DNA of 64,000 nucleotides, taken from assembly GCA_018350325.1 (NCBI GenBank), contig JAEVLN010000017.1, positions 558,001 to 622,000 of the forward strand. The letters are read 5' to 3'. A program made the translations under genes and the position numbers. Shown here one piece after another: positions 10,247 to 21,641 of the stretch; position 1 is the stretch's first letter, and every line of letters begins with the position of its first letter. Below the pieces are notes generated by a model. That model searched no databases. It saw only the letters and a list, made by a program, of their open reading frames with translations, and was not told the origin of the DNA. Source of the stretch: Globodera rostochiensis. Its lineage: Eukaryota > Nematoda > Chromadorea > Rhabditida > Heteroderidae.

Positions 10247-12233
10247 ATGTTTTTCAATATTTTATCAATTAAATATTTTATTTTTCTCCAAATTTTCTCC
10301 GCCGTAGGCGTCGCCACAATCCGTGGCGTGAAAAGGTCTCTTTACTCGGGGAAATTTCCGTTGACGCGACATGAAATACACGCGGTCGTTTCACTGAATT
10401 TATATTTTAGGTTTGCTGAAGTTAAATAAATAAAAACAAATAATTTTGTTAAAATTAAGGAAAATTGTCCAATTTTGTAGCGGAGTTTTGCTCACCGGTA
10501 AACATTTTACCTTAAAAAATGCGATACATTTTAATTCGAGAATAAATTTAGCAAAGTATGAATAATTTGAATAAAAGCACTTAAGAGCACATTGTTCTGA
10601 CGGCTGCTCATTGCGTCTATCGAGAGCATTTTGGGTACGGATTACGCAAGTTCCGATATCGTTGGAAAACAAATTATTTAATAATATTAGAAAAATTCTT
10701 TTTTTTTTTTAATTATTTTCATTTTGGAATAGATTGGCGGACATTGCTCATGTGAAGGGTGGGGGATGGAATGCTTATTCGACGGAGTTCGTCGTCCGAA
10801 CTGACTTTGTAGGTTAATTGATGCCAATTTTACATTATAATTGGGGCTAGGATTTATATGTGTTTATATTTATATCTTTTTGAACGTGCCTTGTCTGAAA
10901 AAGCACGAATGTTCTATATCACAGCGATTGTTTTCATCGAGTTATAAAAGCATATTTTGGGAGTTAACACATACCGTATATACTGTTTTAATTACCCATG
11001 AGTAATTATTTTTCAACCCTCTCCTAGAGTGGGTAATTATTACAGGGGAGGGTAATTATTACAGGGTGGGTAATTAAAACAGTATTTACGGTAAATAATA
11101 AATGTAATCATTTTGTTTATGCCCTGAAGATGTTTGTTGATTTGGAAGAGTCAATTTGTGCAGACATTGCATTGGTAAGTTGATTAAGATCATCGTAAAA
11201 TATAACTTCGTATTGAACGCGATGGACGAAAATTGAAGAAAATAAACTTTTTTCGGAATGTAAATTTATGTTATAATACAAAGGGAGGGTTCCGTGGTTA
11301 ATGTTGCAAATTTTGATGGTTTGACCCAATGCGATAACTTCTTAGCTTCAGGTTTTTCTACCTTCTAAAGTGAAAGGACTTTTGACCACCGTCAAATTCA
11401 CCAAATTCACAGACATTGACAGGGAATGGTCCGAAATTTACGCCCTTGGCTATGGAATAACCGAACGTCGGTCAATATTTGTCAATTACCTTTGCAAAAA
11501 ATTCAATATTTAGTGAATCATATGTCCCTACGGCCTCGCAAAGTTCCATTGAAAAAGGTGGAACAGAAATTGTCCAAATGTCTTTTGGAATTTTTTTTCG
11601 CCGATTCGGCTCTTTCGTGCTCAGTGAGTTTTTAAGAGTTTAATTAAATTGTTTTTATAAATTAAAACGATTTTTCATAGGGCGACTCGGGCGGACCCGT
11701 GGTTTATTATTCAAAAAACACCAACGGAGGAAAGTGGAGCATTTTATCAACGACAAAACCCATATTTGTAAGCGCTAAAATTCAGACATTAAGGGCATAA
11801 ATGGGACACAAAATTCCATTTTCAATTCTTAAAACAGACTAATTTTGGAATTTTCAGTTAGGAATTGTCTCTCAATTGGTCATTTTTGCAAACCCAGCAA
11901 CTACAAATAATCTTAACGCAACAAAACATTACTCATCGTCGAGCGAAGAGCGCCAAATTTCGGAAGAGATTGAGTTAATTGGCACCAAACTCGGAAAAAG
12001 CCGAATGGCATTTGATGACCATACGATGGTGGAGGGGTGTCGAAGGGCACACAAATTGCTCATCGTGTACACTGTGCACATTCAGGTGATGAGGGGCATC
12101 ATCGGCAGCAAGGCACACAAACATTCATTAAAACTTTCAGAAATGGCTTAAAATGCTAATCAGCAATGAGCAGAGCCTGGGTAGAAAAGCACAGTATATC
12201 GAAGCACTGAAAGCAATGAACGGACAAAAGTAA
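10247..12233 (+). CDS. Secreted S1-family serine protease, 10 exons
   Basis: Exons: 10247-10410, 10481-10497, 10586-10634, 10733-10808, 11130-11174, 11352-11466, 11514-11623, 11681-11767, 11858-12085, 12141-12233, giving 327 residues in frame. Residues 1-23 form a signal peptide ending VGVA, followed at once by IRGV in place of the usual IVGG. The triad is visible: His in LTAAHC, Asp in ADIAL, Ser in SCSGDSGGP. The residue six before the catalytic Ser (chymotrypsin 189) reads Leu, not the Asp of trypsin, so cleavage after Arg/Lys is unlikely. The Cys normally before Gly-Gly (position 42) is Ser, so the AAHC cysteine lacks its usual partner. Exon 2 is a 17-nt microexon. The exon 6 donor (C|GTCGG) is the weakest junction. 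The gene converges on the xylulokinase, with stops about 40 bp apart. Confidence 0.82.
10972..11093. mobile_element. Tc1/mariner-like MITE, TA-flanked
   Basis: Ends of about 27 bp are inverted: left begins TACCGTATATACTGTTTTAA and the right complement begins TACCGTAAATACTGTTTTAA. TA at each end fits a TA target duplication. The middle has GGGTAATTATTACAGG units. It lies in intron 4 of the protease. A diverged relative lies inside the MITE at 3813-4635 (about 4131-4250). Confidence 0.75.
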
Positions 12234-12273
12234 ATGAGATTTGTTTTAATACAAATGTTTTGTCACATTCTAA

Positions 12274-14342
12274 TCACTCATTAATCGATCGCAATGCTGG
12301 ATAAAGTGTCCGATAGCGTCGGTAGTTCCGTCCAAATGGCTCCATTAATTCTTTGTTTGGTTCAAATCGTTGGCCAATTGGCGGAGACGTACAAACCCGC
12401 AAAGGATCTAACCCTTCGGCAGCAATCATTCCGAGCCGTGCAGCACCGAAAGCTGCGCCTGAGTTATTGGACAATTCAGCGTTTTCGAGTAGCGCTGCAT
12501 TGATCCACATTGAACAAATTCAAATAGCTTTTTTTTTTGTTGAAGACAATTCTGGATCTATCTAGCGAAAAAACTGCTTGAAATTGACCTAAGTTTCCGC
12601 GTTCCTCCGACGGCACTTCGATGACAATTCCGAGTACAGTGGCGATCAGCTTCATCCAATAAGCGCAGCGAATCCCTCCACCAGTTGCGACGATCCGAGA
12701 CGGCCTTTTGGTTCCATTATCGCAAAGCGCCTCGAGGGAGTCGCGAAAAGCGAAGGCCACTCCTTCGAGGACCGCCTAATTAAAAATTAAATAATATTTG
12801 TTTATTTAAGTTTGTTTCAAGGAATGACTACTTTTCAAATGCATTCTTTCGAGAATTAGTTAATTATTTTAACATGATAGAATGCAATAAACCGACCCAA
12901 AAAGACCACAATTAACCGAGACTCAGAATTTGTTTTGCTACTCTTGTTAAATGTTACCAGTCTTAAAATTTGGTAGAATTACTTGCAATCCCTTAAAACA
13001 CCTGAGTAAGTGCTTTCCGATCAGTTTTATGTGACAGTCCGGTGAAGCATCCGCGAACAATCGCATCGTTGTGGGGGGTTCGCTCTCCGGAAAGGTACGG
13101 TAGAAAAATGACCGCGCCGGGGGCGTTCAAATCAGTGCCAAGTTCTGCCGTCAGATCGTTTGGCAAAAAAGCACTGTCACCACCAATCGCTTTTGCCAGC
13201 CAATTCAAAGAGTCAGTGGCAGAGAGAATGACCCCCATTTGGTGCCACATCGCCGGCAGAAAGCAAAATGTGTGCACACCTCCAACAGAATCGTCCGTCC
13301 GATACGCGTCGACGGGGCAAAACAGAACGCCGGAAGTGCCAAGGGACAGCAACGCGTCGCCCTGCCGTACCTTAAAGCAACAACATTAAATACTTCTATA
13401 ATACCTAATCATTATAAATATTTAAAGGCATTTAAAAAAGAATAAAACTAACAATGCCGGCCCCGCATGCCGCCGCCGCATTGTCCCCGGCTCCGCCCGC
13501 CACAATTACGCGTCCCGAAAGGCCCCAATACTTCGCCAATTCGTACAACAAAATGCCGGCCGTCTCGCTGCTTTCCACCAGCCGAGGCATTTGGGCAACG
13601 GTAAGGCCAACAGCGGACAAAAGTTCGGCGGACCAACATCGACGGCCAACGTCCAACCAGCACGTGCCGGAGGCGTCCGTCACGTCCGAAACGTACTCGC
13701 CGGTAAGCCAAAAACGGAGATAATCCTTCGGCAGCAAAACCTCAAAAGATCGAATAAGGCATTTCCACTTAATCGACCACTTTTTTTACTTTTGCTATGG
13801 ATGCAAAAAGTTTAGGCTCGTTGCGACGGACCCATTCCAATTTCGGCGCAGTGAATCCGGGGAACACGGCGTTGCCGCTGATCGTCCGGAAACGTCCGTC
13901 CGCGTTCAATTTGGCCGCCTCGCGGTGACTACGCGTGTCGTTCCACAAAATGCACGGGCGAAGCGGCACGCCCGCGGCATCAACAAGCACAGCTCCGTGC
14001 ATTTGTCCCGAAAGGCCAATACCCCTGAGGGCAGAAAATGCCTTAAAGCAAAATGGCGACGGGGCGACGAACAAAAATCAAAATAAAACATTTGGACAAA
14101 ATTCTTTTGACTGAATCCACCAGCTCAAATTATTTTATCTTTCTTGCCTTAGGGTTGGAATGTCGCAAACGGTCGATGGCATCGCGGGTGGCACGGACCC
14201 AATCTGAAGGGCACTGCTCGGACCACCCATCCGACGGATGCGACACATTCAGCGGGGCACTCGCCGAGTCAATGACTCGCTGTTCCGCATCGATCAGCAG
14301 CGTCTTCACTCCGGAGGTGCCAAGATCGATGCCGAGAAACAT
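12274..14342 (-). CDS. Bacterial-type xylulokinase, 6 exons
   Basis: Exons (minus): 14342-14148, 14041-13790, 13740-13453, 13370-13002, 12775-12589, 12494-12274, giving 503 residues; E. coli XylB is 484. FGGY-kinase ATP-dependent phosphorylation of D-xylulose is the family reaction. Visible motifs: GIDLGTSGVKTLLID (4-18), LSGQMHGAVLVD, ILWNDTRSH, FPGFTAPKLEW, LLPKDYLRFWLTGEY, GAGDNAAAACG with the probable catalytic Asp at residue 235, LLSLGTSGVLF, YLSGERTPHND, ATGGGIRCAYW and GAAFGAARLG. These match bacterial XylB along the whole length, unlike animal XYLB. I chose the internal ATG giving MFLGIDLGTSG because bacterial proteins start there; a longer open frame starts upstream at 14441. Intron 1 has a GC donor (AAG|GCAAGA). 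Introns 1-4 are phase 0 and intron 5 is phase 1. No catalytic motif is broken. Confidence 0.9.
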
Positions 14343-15039
14343 CACAAGAAAATAATTAAAAATAAAAGGCAAAAAGTTGAAAGCGACTCGCACCCAATTA
14401 ATGGAGGAATTAAAGAACACAAAACATTTGCTTAAAGGCATTCATTCGCTGTTTAGAAACGTAACATAATTCGCCACTAATTAATTGAATTGGAAAAAGC
14501 GACAAATGATTAAAGGGACAAAAACGTCACCACTCGTTAATATTAAAACAAAGATAATAAACGATAACGTGAATTTTGAGAGTTTATAAACAAAATTGGT
14601 TATTTAGTTATAAGTTGGTTAGGTAATTTAACTTTAAAGTAAAATCAATGTTTTTTTGAATACACCAAAATGTAAACAATTTTTTTGCTGAATATGCAAA
14701 AGATCTGACTGTCCGTTGCGCGGCGCTTATTGGCAAAAATGCCAATTTTAAAAGAAAAACGGCACACAAATATAAGTGAATGGCACTTCAAAATTTTAAA
14801 GCATCATAAAATTTAATAAAAAAAATTTATAAAAATTTACAAAAAATTAAATTTAGATGCACAATTTGCTTTGCGTAGAATTTAATTGCATGAAAATACC
14901 CCGGGAATTCGGGTCGATCCCGTACTTTCCCGGCGCCCTTCCGTCGTTGTTCGTCCGACATTATTTATCTTTATTTTTGTGATTTATTTTTGAAAAATTA
15001 TTTATTTTAGAAACTCTCGACATTTATTTACTATTTTAG
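14343..15039. other. Upstream region of the xylulokinase
   Basis: AT-rich. A GC-rich island at 14893-14965 is open on both strands (plus from ATG 14891, minus from ATG 14960) and may be an exon; I cannot place it in a chain with confidence. The plus frame could join the exon at 15040 through a phase-2 donor. Confidence 0.3.
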
Positions 15040-15195
15040 ATTCGATGTTTATCCTCCCCCGCCTGGCCACTTCAATGAATGTGGCTGCTTCGCCCACTCG
15101 TCGTGTTTGAACATCGCACACAAATTGGCCGAAGAAAACAGCACAGTCAGTCATTTTGTGTTTGGCCAATACTTTTGTGTCCTCGGGGGACACCG
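15040..15195 (+). CDS. Unrecognised exon, Cys-containing
   Basis: It is bounded by a strong acceptor (TTTACTATTTTAG) and a strong donor (CACCG|GTAAAG), phase 2 at both ends, and codes about 51 residues including YPPPPGHFNECGCFAHSSC and FVFGQYFCVLGG. The minus strand is also open here, but the splice signals favour plus. Neither the upstream nor the downstream partner exon is certain. No family is recognised. Confidence 0.4.
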
Positions 15196-15595
15196 GTAAA
15201 GGGTCGGACAGCAATAATAAATATAAGCCGAAATTGGGGAAAGAGCTAATTAATGCGTTTCCAAGCCAAAGTTAAAAAGCAATTTGCTTTTCGATCATTT
15301 ATTCTTTTTAATTTAAGCCGTTCCTCATTGTCAAACAGCTGTCCGTTCTTCACTCTCTTAAGTTTGAATCCGTCCACACGTTTTGTTCGAAAAAACTTTT
15401 TGTCCGATCACATTTTTTGAGAAGAGTGAGTAAATCGATCCTAACCAAACATTTTCACTTCGTACTTCTTTCTTCTCACTACCCGCCGCCGTGCGCTTTT
15501 CCTTTTTTTCAATCATAAAAATTCCTTAGTTAAATTTAAATGTTTGTTAATTTCTTTCTTCTTTTTTTTTAACAAATTCACATTTCGGTACTCAA

Positions 15596-15829
15596 ATGCG
15601 TCTCAAACCGTTGCCAATGTCCAAAACGGAGGCGCACCTAAACTATTGGCCGTACTATTCGCTGCCCGTTTACGCCCACAACGCCTCCTACGACCATTAC
15701 AAATTGGGCTCAATGTACCAATGGTTTCTGCGCTCGGCCGCGCACCACCACAGCCCAAACAGAAGGGCGGGCTATTACATTTACAGTCCGTACACCAAAC
15801 AGTACGAACACAGCTTCTTCCCCTATTAG
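15596..15829 (+). CDS. Small Tyr/His-rich protein, 77 aa
   Basis: One open frame from ATG 15596 to TAG 15829, with codon use biased to G/C at third positions as in the confirmed exons nearby. It is rich in Tyr, His and Ser (for example LNYWPYYSLPVYAHN, HSFFPY at the end). No AG acceptor lies between the T-rich tract (15551-15570) and the ATG, so I take the ATG as the start. There is no signal peptide or known domain. A donor-like TAG|GTAAAT overlaps the stop, so it may be an internal exon read differently. Confidence 0.45.
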   Translation: MRLKPLPMSKTEAHLNYWPYYSLPVYAHNASYDHYKLGSMYQWFLRSAAHHHSPNRRAGYYIYSPYTKQYEHSFFPY

Positions 15830-17224
15830 GTAAATGGGCACATTTAAAAGACGAATTTGAATAAAATAAATTTAGTAATGGAACTAAAAAACAAAGTTTG
15901 ACAACGACGGAACATTATTCTCAGACCAGCCAGCCAAGACCGAGACGCACGCCAATGAGAAGCATTGAATTCTGATGGCATTTTGACGAAGACATTTTTT
16001 GCTGCCGTCGATTTGAACCATTTATTTAAAGTACAAAGTAAATAAAGTAATGCAACGACTAATTAGCGAACGATTCAATTTTACAATTTAAACATTTTAC
16101 AAATCAATTATCCGTTCATTATCTTTCGGTCAAATGGCTGCATTGTCGTGGTGGTTGGTGAACAGAAATTGGCGGATTTTGAACAACGAAAAAATGGAAA
16201 CATTTTTTTAACCGAAAATGAAAAAAACGGGCCAAAAAAGAATGGAAAAACGGATTTTGATCACTGATCAGCTTCTGTGCCCTGCGCAGTTTCAATGCCT
16301 CGTCGGTCAACAACATTTTCTGGCGGTTGCGCCTCGGCATTTGGGCCAGCACCGACGGCGCCGCCATTTGCTGCGTCGCCTAACGCCGCGGAATTCATTG
16401 ACGCGCTCGACGACGCAATGTTCCGTTGTCGCATTAAAACTAAATTAAACAAATTATTATTTAATTATTTTTGTGTTCTTTTAATGACTCCAAGCCTCAG
16501 AACATACGCAAATGATCGCTTAGTGTTTGTGCCGCCGTTGACGTTTCCGGTAAACTTTGGCGGCATATCGGACACGTATTATGTCCGCTTCGAAGCCTCA
16601 AAATAAAATAATATTATCAATAATTCTTTTTTATTTTTAATTACAAAGAACGGATCGATTGTCCCAAAAATTGGCAAAATATGAGCCTAAATATATGCTC
16701 CAACAATGGCTTAAATATGCCAAAAATGCCGAAATATGCACACTTTAATGCCCTGTTTAATACTTAATGTCGTATTCTTCTAAACATAAATAATGTAAAA
16801 ACATAAAAATCTGCCCTCTATTAATTACCATTGTTCAATGCATTCGTTGTGAAATATGTGCTAAAAATTAAGTAAAATAAATAAAAAAAATAATAATTTT
16901 ATTAATTTTCGCTTACATTGCATGCCGGCAATGGTCTGACCTTCTCTTTGAAATCAATCGAATTGAGACAAATTGCACATTCTTTGGCTTCCTCTTTTTT
17001 GTCGACAAAAGTCAAAGAAATCTCATTGAAAGCATTCAAATCTTTAAATATTTATTTTAAAATCCAAAAAAGCGTTTAATTTTTGAATCACAAAGAATGA
17101 ATGGAGTAACGGCAAAAACATTAAAACAACAATCTATGTAAACTAAAAACGAAAATATTATTTCTAAATATTAAAAAGGTCTACTTCTAATGAATATATT
17201 TTGAAATTCTAATAGAAAGTCCAA
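15830..17224. other. Mostly non-coding; uncertain short frames at 16.2-16.6 kb
   Basis: Between 16261 and 16600 both strands hold short frames with G/C third-position bias. On minus, MPPKFTGNVNGGTNTKRS starts at about 16565 and MRQRNIASSSASMNSAALG at about 16434. I found no phase-consistent junction, so no gene model is offered. The rest is AT-rich. Confidence 0.3.
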
Positions 17225-17442
17225 TTAAAATTGATTTTGTTCACATTTGCTGCTGCTGTCCATTCGTGGCGTTGTGTCGCCCAGCGTCCCCCGTTCAAGT
17301 TCCGTTCTGTTGGGGGCCCCGGCACCGGCCCTAGAGGAGCAAATCTGCCCGATCAGCACCAAAAAGCACAGCAAACCAACAAAGCAAAAGGCAAGCGCCA
17401 GTGAAACATTGAATTTGCCGCATTTTCGGTGTCCGCATTCGG
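17225..17442 (-). CDS. Possible membrane-protein C-terminal exon
   Basis: After an AG at 17443-17444 the minus strand codes 71 residues to TAA 17225: a Cys-containing start (ECGHRKCGKF), one clear membrane segment (FNVSLALAFCFVGLLCFLVL) and a polar tail ending SSSKCEQNQF. It needs a phase-1 donor upstream; a weak one (AAGA|GTGGTT) exists in the exon at 17505-17663. No family is recognised. Confidence 0.35.
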
Positions 17443-17504
17443 CTCAATTCGTCTGCGCTTTCGACGGCGATTTGACTAAATTTAATTTATGTGCAAATTA
17501 TAAA

Positions 17505-18052
17505 TTAGCAAAAACCACTCTTTTGTCCATTTAAATAAGCGCTTCCGTCCCAATTAATTTCGAGTGAATTGGCCACAAATTGGAGGAATTGTTTTCTTCT
17601 TCGCCTGTACTTTCTTCCGTCGTCGTTGTCCTCCTCTTCGAAGTTTGGACCGCATTTTTTGGTCTGTAATTAAATCTAATAAATAAATTAGTATTATTTC
17701 GTTCATTTTAACTAGATTTGGTCAAGATCGGAATTTTTGGGGAAAACCGGGACCAGGATTGGCCGGGATCGTGAAAGCCGGAATTGAGGAGATCGGGACC
17801 AGCATTTTGAACCGGGATCGGATTTCGACTTTTCAAAAACCGGGATAATCCCGACCGATCCCAGTCAAGATCCCAATCCCGTCCAACTCTAATTTTAACC
17901 TCATTGAAAAAATTAATTAAATCATTCCAAAAAAGTTTTTGGTCCTTTTGCGTCAAAACAAAGTTTTCACGGGCTTTGTCCAATTTAATTTGGAGACGAT
18001 TAGCCACAAATATCAGCACATATGCCAGCCGTTGTTTTAAAGTGTTCACCAT
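17505..18052 (-). CDS. Hypothetical two-exon protein
   Basis: Exons 18052-17900 and 17663-17505 join in phase 0 (GAG|GTTAAA and TTACAG|ACC) to give 103 residues: a helical first half (RLAYVLIFVANRLQIKLDKA) and an acidic then Arg-rich second half (NFEEEDNDDGRKYRRRRKQF). The intron holds a GGGACCGGGAT-type repeat (17713-17893). The second exon is open in another frame too, so it may instead feed the membrane exon at 17225-17442. Confidence 0.35.
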
Positions 18053-18089
18053 TAAAGCAATTCGTCAATATTATCTAAATTTATGCTTT

Positions 18090-18385
18090 ATTTTTAATCA
18101 GGCATTGGCACGGATACTCCGTCCGTATCCGTGACGTTCCTATCCGTCCGCGGATACCCGCATTACTTAAAAATCACTAGAGTTTTCTCCAAAGTTCGAA
18201 AAAATGATTTTTCAAAGCGATTTTTTCCGATCGCGTTACCGTCTGATTAAAATTAAATTGCAATTGATATAAAAAAATTTTCGGTATTTTTTAGAATTGT
18301 AAAACATTTGTTAAAAAAATTTCAAACCAATCCGTTATCCGTCCGTATCCGGATATATCCGCGAATATCCGTGCCCATTTTAATT
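18090..18385. repeat. CGGATAC-rich inverted-repeat element
   Basis: It begins CAGGCATTGGCACGGATAC and ends GAATATCCGTGCCCATTTT, with TATCCGTCCG motifs in both orientations. It is related to the shorter element at 23269-23393, which has a clearer target duplication. Confidence 0.5.
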
Positions 18386-18404
18386 GAAGAAATTAAATGA
18401 ATGT

Positions 18405-18614
18405 TTAAGAGCAAATGCCGGATTGAATTGTCCTTTTTGCGCTCATTTGTACATCAAATAATGCCTCCAACAATTGGCTCAATGCCGGGTCATTGCGGGA
18501 AATGAAAGTTTGGCGGTCTTTGAATAATTTGAATTTGTTCCCAATGCATCCGTTCGATTCCGTTGCCAAAGTTTTTGTGGACAAAAGCAGCAAAAGCAGT
18601 GAAACCAAACGCAT
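18405..18614 (-). CDS. Small secreted protein, 69 aa
   Basis: ATG 18614 opens a signal peptide (MRLVSLLLLLLSTKTLATES) followed by about 49 residues with two Cys (NGCIGNKFKLFKDRQ near the start, SGICS at the end). A donor GAT|GTACAA inside the frame would allow splicing to an exon below 18100, so the C-terminus is uncertain. No family is recognised. Confidence 0.45.
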   Translation of the reverse strand: MRLVSLLLLLLSTKTLATESNGCIGNKFKLFKDRQTFISRNDPALSQLLEALFDVQMSAKRTIQSGICS

Positions 18615-19849
18615 CAATGAAAAAAGCAGTTAATTTAATGAAATTAGTCCTAAGCTTTGCTAATATAATAATAATAATGCTAAAATAAATGTCTTTTATG
18701 CGGATGAATTGATTGTTTATAATTGATTTCCATTATATTGGACAAATTCATTATTGAGAATAGCACCAATTGGATTAACATAAATAATTAAGTTTATAAC
18801 CTAATTTGTAAGGGTAATTACGGCTCAATCCCAGCGGCCCTTTTTAAAAACATTAGCATTTTTCTAATTGGCCGCGGAAATGCGCCGAAATCGCGGTCCG
18901 CGCGACCCAACCCTAATGGACACCAAAAGCTAAAAATAAGTGAAATTTTAAGAATCTTTGAATTGCATTTAGCGAAACTTAAAATTCCGAAAGGGTCTGA
19001 AAACGATAAAATTACTCAAAAATTGTTCAATGGCTCCAAATTATATTTAAAAAAGCTAAAAGAGAAAGTCCAAACTTTTACAAAAGTGGGCCTAATGGTC
19101 TTAAAAATGCCAGAATTGTTTCTAAAGTTTGATTTTCCGATGTAAACGACCAAATGTCTGCCTACAAAACTTTCCAATTAAAAGTATTTTATTCTCTTAA
19201 ATTTGTAAATAACAAATATTTTTATGGACAAGATAAAACGACAAGCTTAACGCGAATTCGTTTTAGTAATTAAGAACCTTGAATCACACAAATTAAATCA
19301 TGATCAGATTCGATTTTAAATTTAAATTGCACACGAAAACAGATTCGAGAAAATACAAAACTTGTTTTTTTGCCAGCTCTGATGTATAAAATATATCTTT
19401 TTCAATTTTAAAATTTATTGTAAAATTCATATAAAATCTTAAAGGATGAAAATACCCATAAATGCCTTTTAAGCGGGTGAATAGATTGATGAAGTTTCGC
19501 GATAGTTGAAGCCAAAGTTTTAAAAATTATTGACGGAATTTAGAAACGGAATCCGGGCCCTCCAAAAATTTCGGAAACGAATTCTGACCCAAAAATTTCG
19601 AAACGTTTTTTTAAAAATATTTAGGATTCTTTCTTTTTTATTGGGTCAAAAGACCTCCACGAATTTCGTGTAGAGGCAAGGGTTTTAATTAATTTTTTTG
19701 AGAAGTCAATGTAAAGCACCGAACCTTTTTAACATCTGCTCTTATTAAATGTCAAACAGGTGGCAATTTATTGGAAATTATTAATTGCTAAAAATGCGGC
19801 TTTAACCTGTAAAAGTTTACAACAAAAAGCATTTGAATGGAATAGACAA
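18615..19849. other. Intergenic, AT-rich, nothing recognised
   Basis: No exon chain, RNA gene or repeat array is evident. The open frame at 18963-19145 is Lys-rich and has no supporting splice signals. Confidence 0.5.
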
Positions 19850-21122
19850 ATGTCTTCATCGAATAGCACATTGGCATTTGGCTATGATTTTCTTCTGTTC
19901 ACCGGTGGTGCCACCGAACTTGTGATCAATTTGGTCGGGATGCCCCTGTCCCTGGTCAATCTGTGGCTGGTGAGCCGTACATCCGTTATTCATCCCAACA
20001 TGAAATTCATTCTCATCTTCCAAAGCTGCTTCATCTTGACGGTAAATGCCGGGGCATGGTTTTGAAGTAAAATTTGAAAGTCTGCAGCGCGGAAGCTGTC
20101 GTTTTTTGATTTGTCTCTTCAAATTTCTCTTGTGGGATCCGATCGGTGCCGAAAGGACGTCTTATTTGCCAGCCATTCGATTGGCCTATTACATTGGCAT
20201 TTATGGCCGCAATTTTGTCCCGCACATTTTAATCGTCGAAAGAGTTTTGGCCACTTTGACGGTCAAATCGTACGAACGCAACCGCCGCTGTCTGTTTTCG
20301 CTGTTGTGGAGTCCAATGGCGGTGAAATCAATTTTTGGAGCTTAATGACGTCATTTTATCATTTTTAGGCGACCCTCGCCGTGTTTAATGCCCTCTCCGC
20401 AATTCGTGACGACGAACAAATGCCGCTGACCAATTTAATTACGACAATTGCGCAATTTGTCATTGGCACGGCGGAATTCGCTGTTTTTGCGCTTTTGTGG
20501 CGTTACAACACCAAAATTTACCAAAAAATGTTGCAAAAAGCCGAAGCTCACTGTTTGTCCGAGCGATATCAGGTCAATTATTTTCTTTTTATTGTTAATA
20601 TCCAACGTTTAATTTAATTTATTTTTTTCAACTTTTAAGCTTTCTGAAAACATTCGGATTGGCAGGCAGCTGATGCCCCCGTTGTTGCTGAATTTAGCCA
20701 ATATTTTGCTTGGAATGATTATTTTGGTTTGGAATTGTGTGAACCTTCCGTACTATTGGATTATGTTTATGTTTTGCTCCAATTTCAATTCATTTTTCGG
20801 CCTCCTAATTGAGCTGTTTATTATCACGTTAGTACAAAAACTTTGTTATAATATAAATTTAATAATTTGATCAATTCATTTAAGGTGCCACCCGTTTCTG
20901 AAGAGAGATTTTTGTCGAATATTGCAAAATTTTGGAAATTTGTTTGGGCTCCATTTTTTTGGAAACCGCCGGGTTGGAGAAGAAACTGGAGAGCCAAACA
21001 ATTCAGCCGTTGTTGGACTTGCGCAAAGGGACCTGATCAGCGGACGAATGCTGATCGAACGGTCTAAGCCGGATGATCATTTTGCCATACTGCGAAATGC
21101 ATGGGAAAGGCCATACAATTAA
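19850..21122 (+). CDS. Sre-like 7TM chemoreceptor, 5 exons
   Basis: Exons: 19850-20041, 20088-20321, 20369-20572, 20640-20827, 20885-21122, giving 351 residues, the usual size for nematode serpentine receptors. Hydrophobic segments are spaced as seven helices. Motifs typical of the Sre/Sra superfamily are present: HILIVERVLATLTVKSYE after the third helix, CLSERYQLSENIR before the sixth, and CHPFLKRDF after the seventh. These receptors sit in sensory-cilium membranes of chemosensory neurons and signal through G proteins; the ligand cannot be inferred. The start chosen (MSSSNSTLAFG) gives a short N-terminus with an N-glycosylation sequon (NST). Introns are short and canonical. Assignment to Sre over a neighbouring family is likely, not certain. 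Confidence 0.85.
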
Positions 21123-21184
21123 GACACAATTACGTCAAATCGAACCATCCAAAATTGGGTTAATTAACAACATTTTAATTGAAA

Positions 21185-21425
21185 TACGTCAGTTTCGTTG
21201 GAAAGCCTATATAAATGATTTGTGCATTTCTTAAGCGGTGGACAACTGAGTTCCCACTGAAAAGGACACTTCAGTCCAGGGCTCAAAACTTTCTTTATAC
21301 TGTAGTTGACAAAAAAAAAACAAATTCTTTTTTAGAGACTGAAAGGAGTTGATTTTGTATATGATTTGGGGGGTAATTTGGAGTCTGGGGCTATGACGGA
21401 ATTTTACCCAAATATTTCGGTTTAC
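21185..21425 (+). repeat. Fragment related to the element at 60003-60316
   Basis: It shares GAAAGCCTATAT, GTGGACAACTGAGT, GACACTTCAGTCC and CTGAAAGGAGTTGATT, in order, with 60144-60320. It has only one arm, so it is a partial copy in the 3' flank of the chemoreceptor. Confidence 0.5.
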
Positions 21426-21641
21426 TCTCATTTGTCATAACAAATTGCACTCTTTATTCATCCGAAATGTGAAAAAATGTAAAATTGGATGACTTTTGTT
21501 TGACTGTTCGAATTATTTCAAAAGAAAAAAAAAACGGATTGGTCCTTTCGCGAATGTTGCCATTTGTGTGTCGTGCCGTTGTCTATTGATCTTCCGTAAA
21601 TTTTCCTGAAGACGATTTGCTCGGGGAATTCGTCAGACTAA

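Noticed and set aside
12274..14342. Bacterial contamination explaining the xylulokinase
   Set aside because: Five in-phase introns and direct linkage to nematode-type spliced genes on both sides argue against it.
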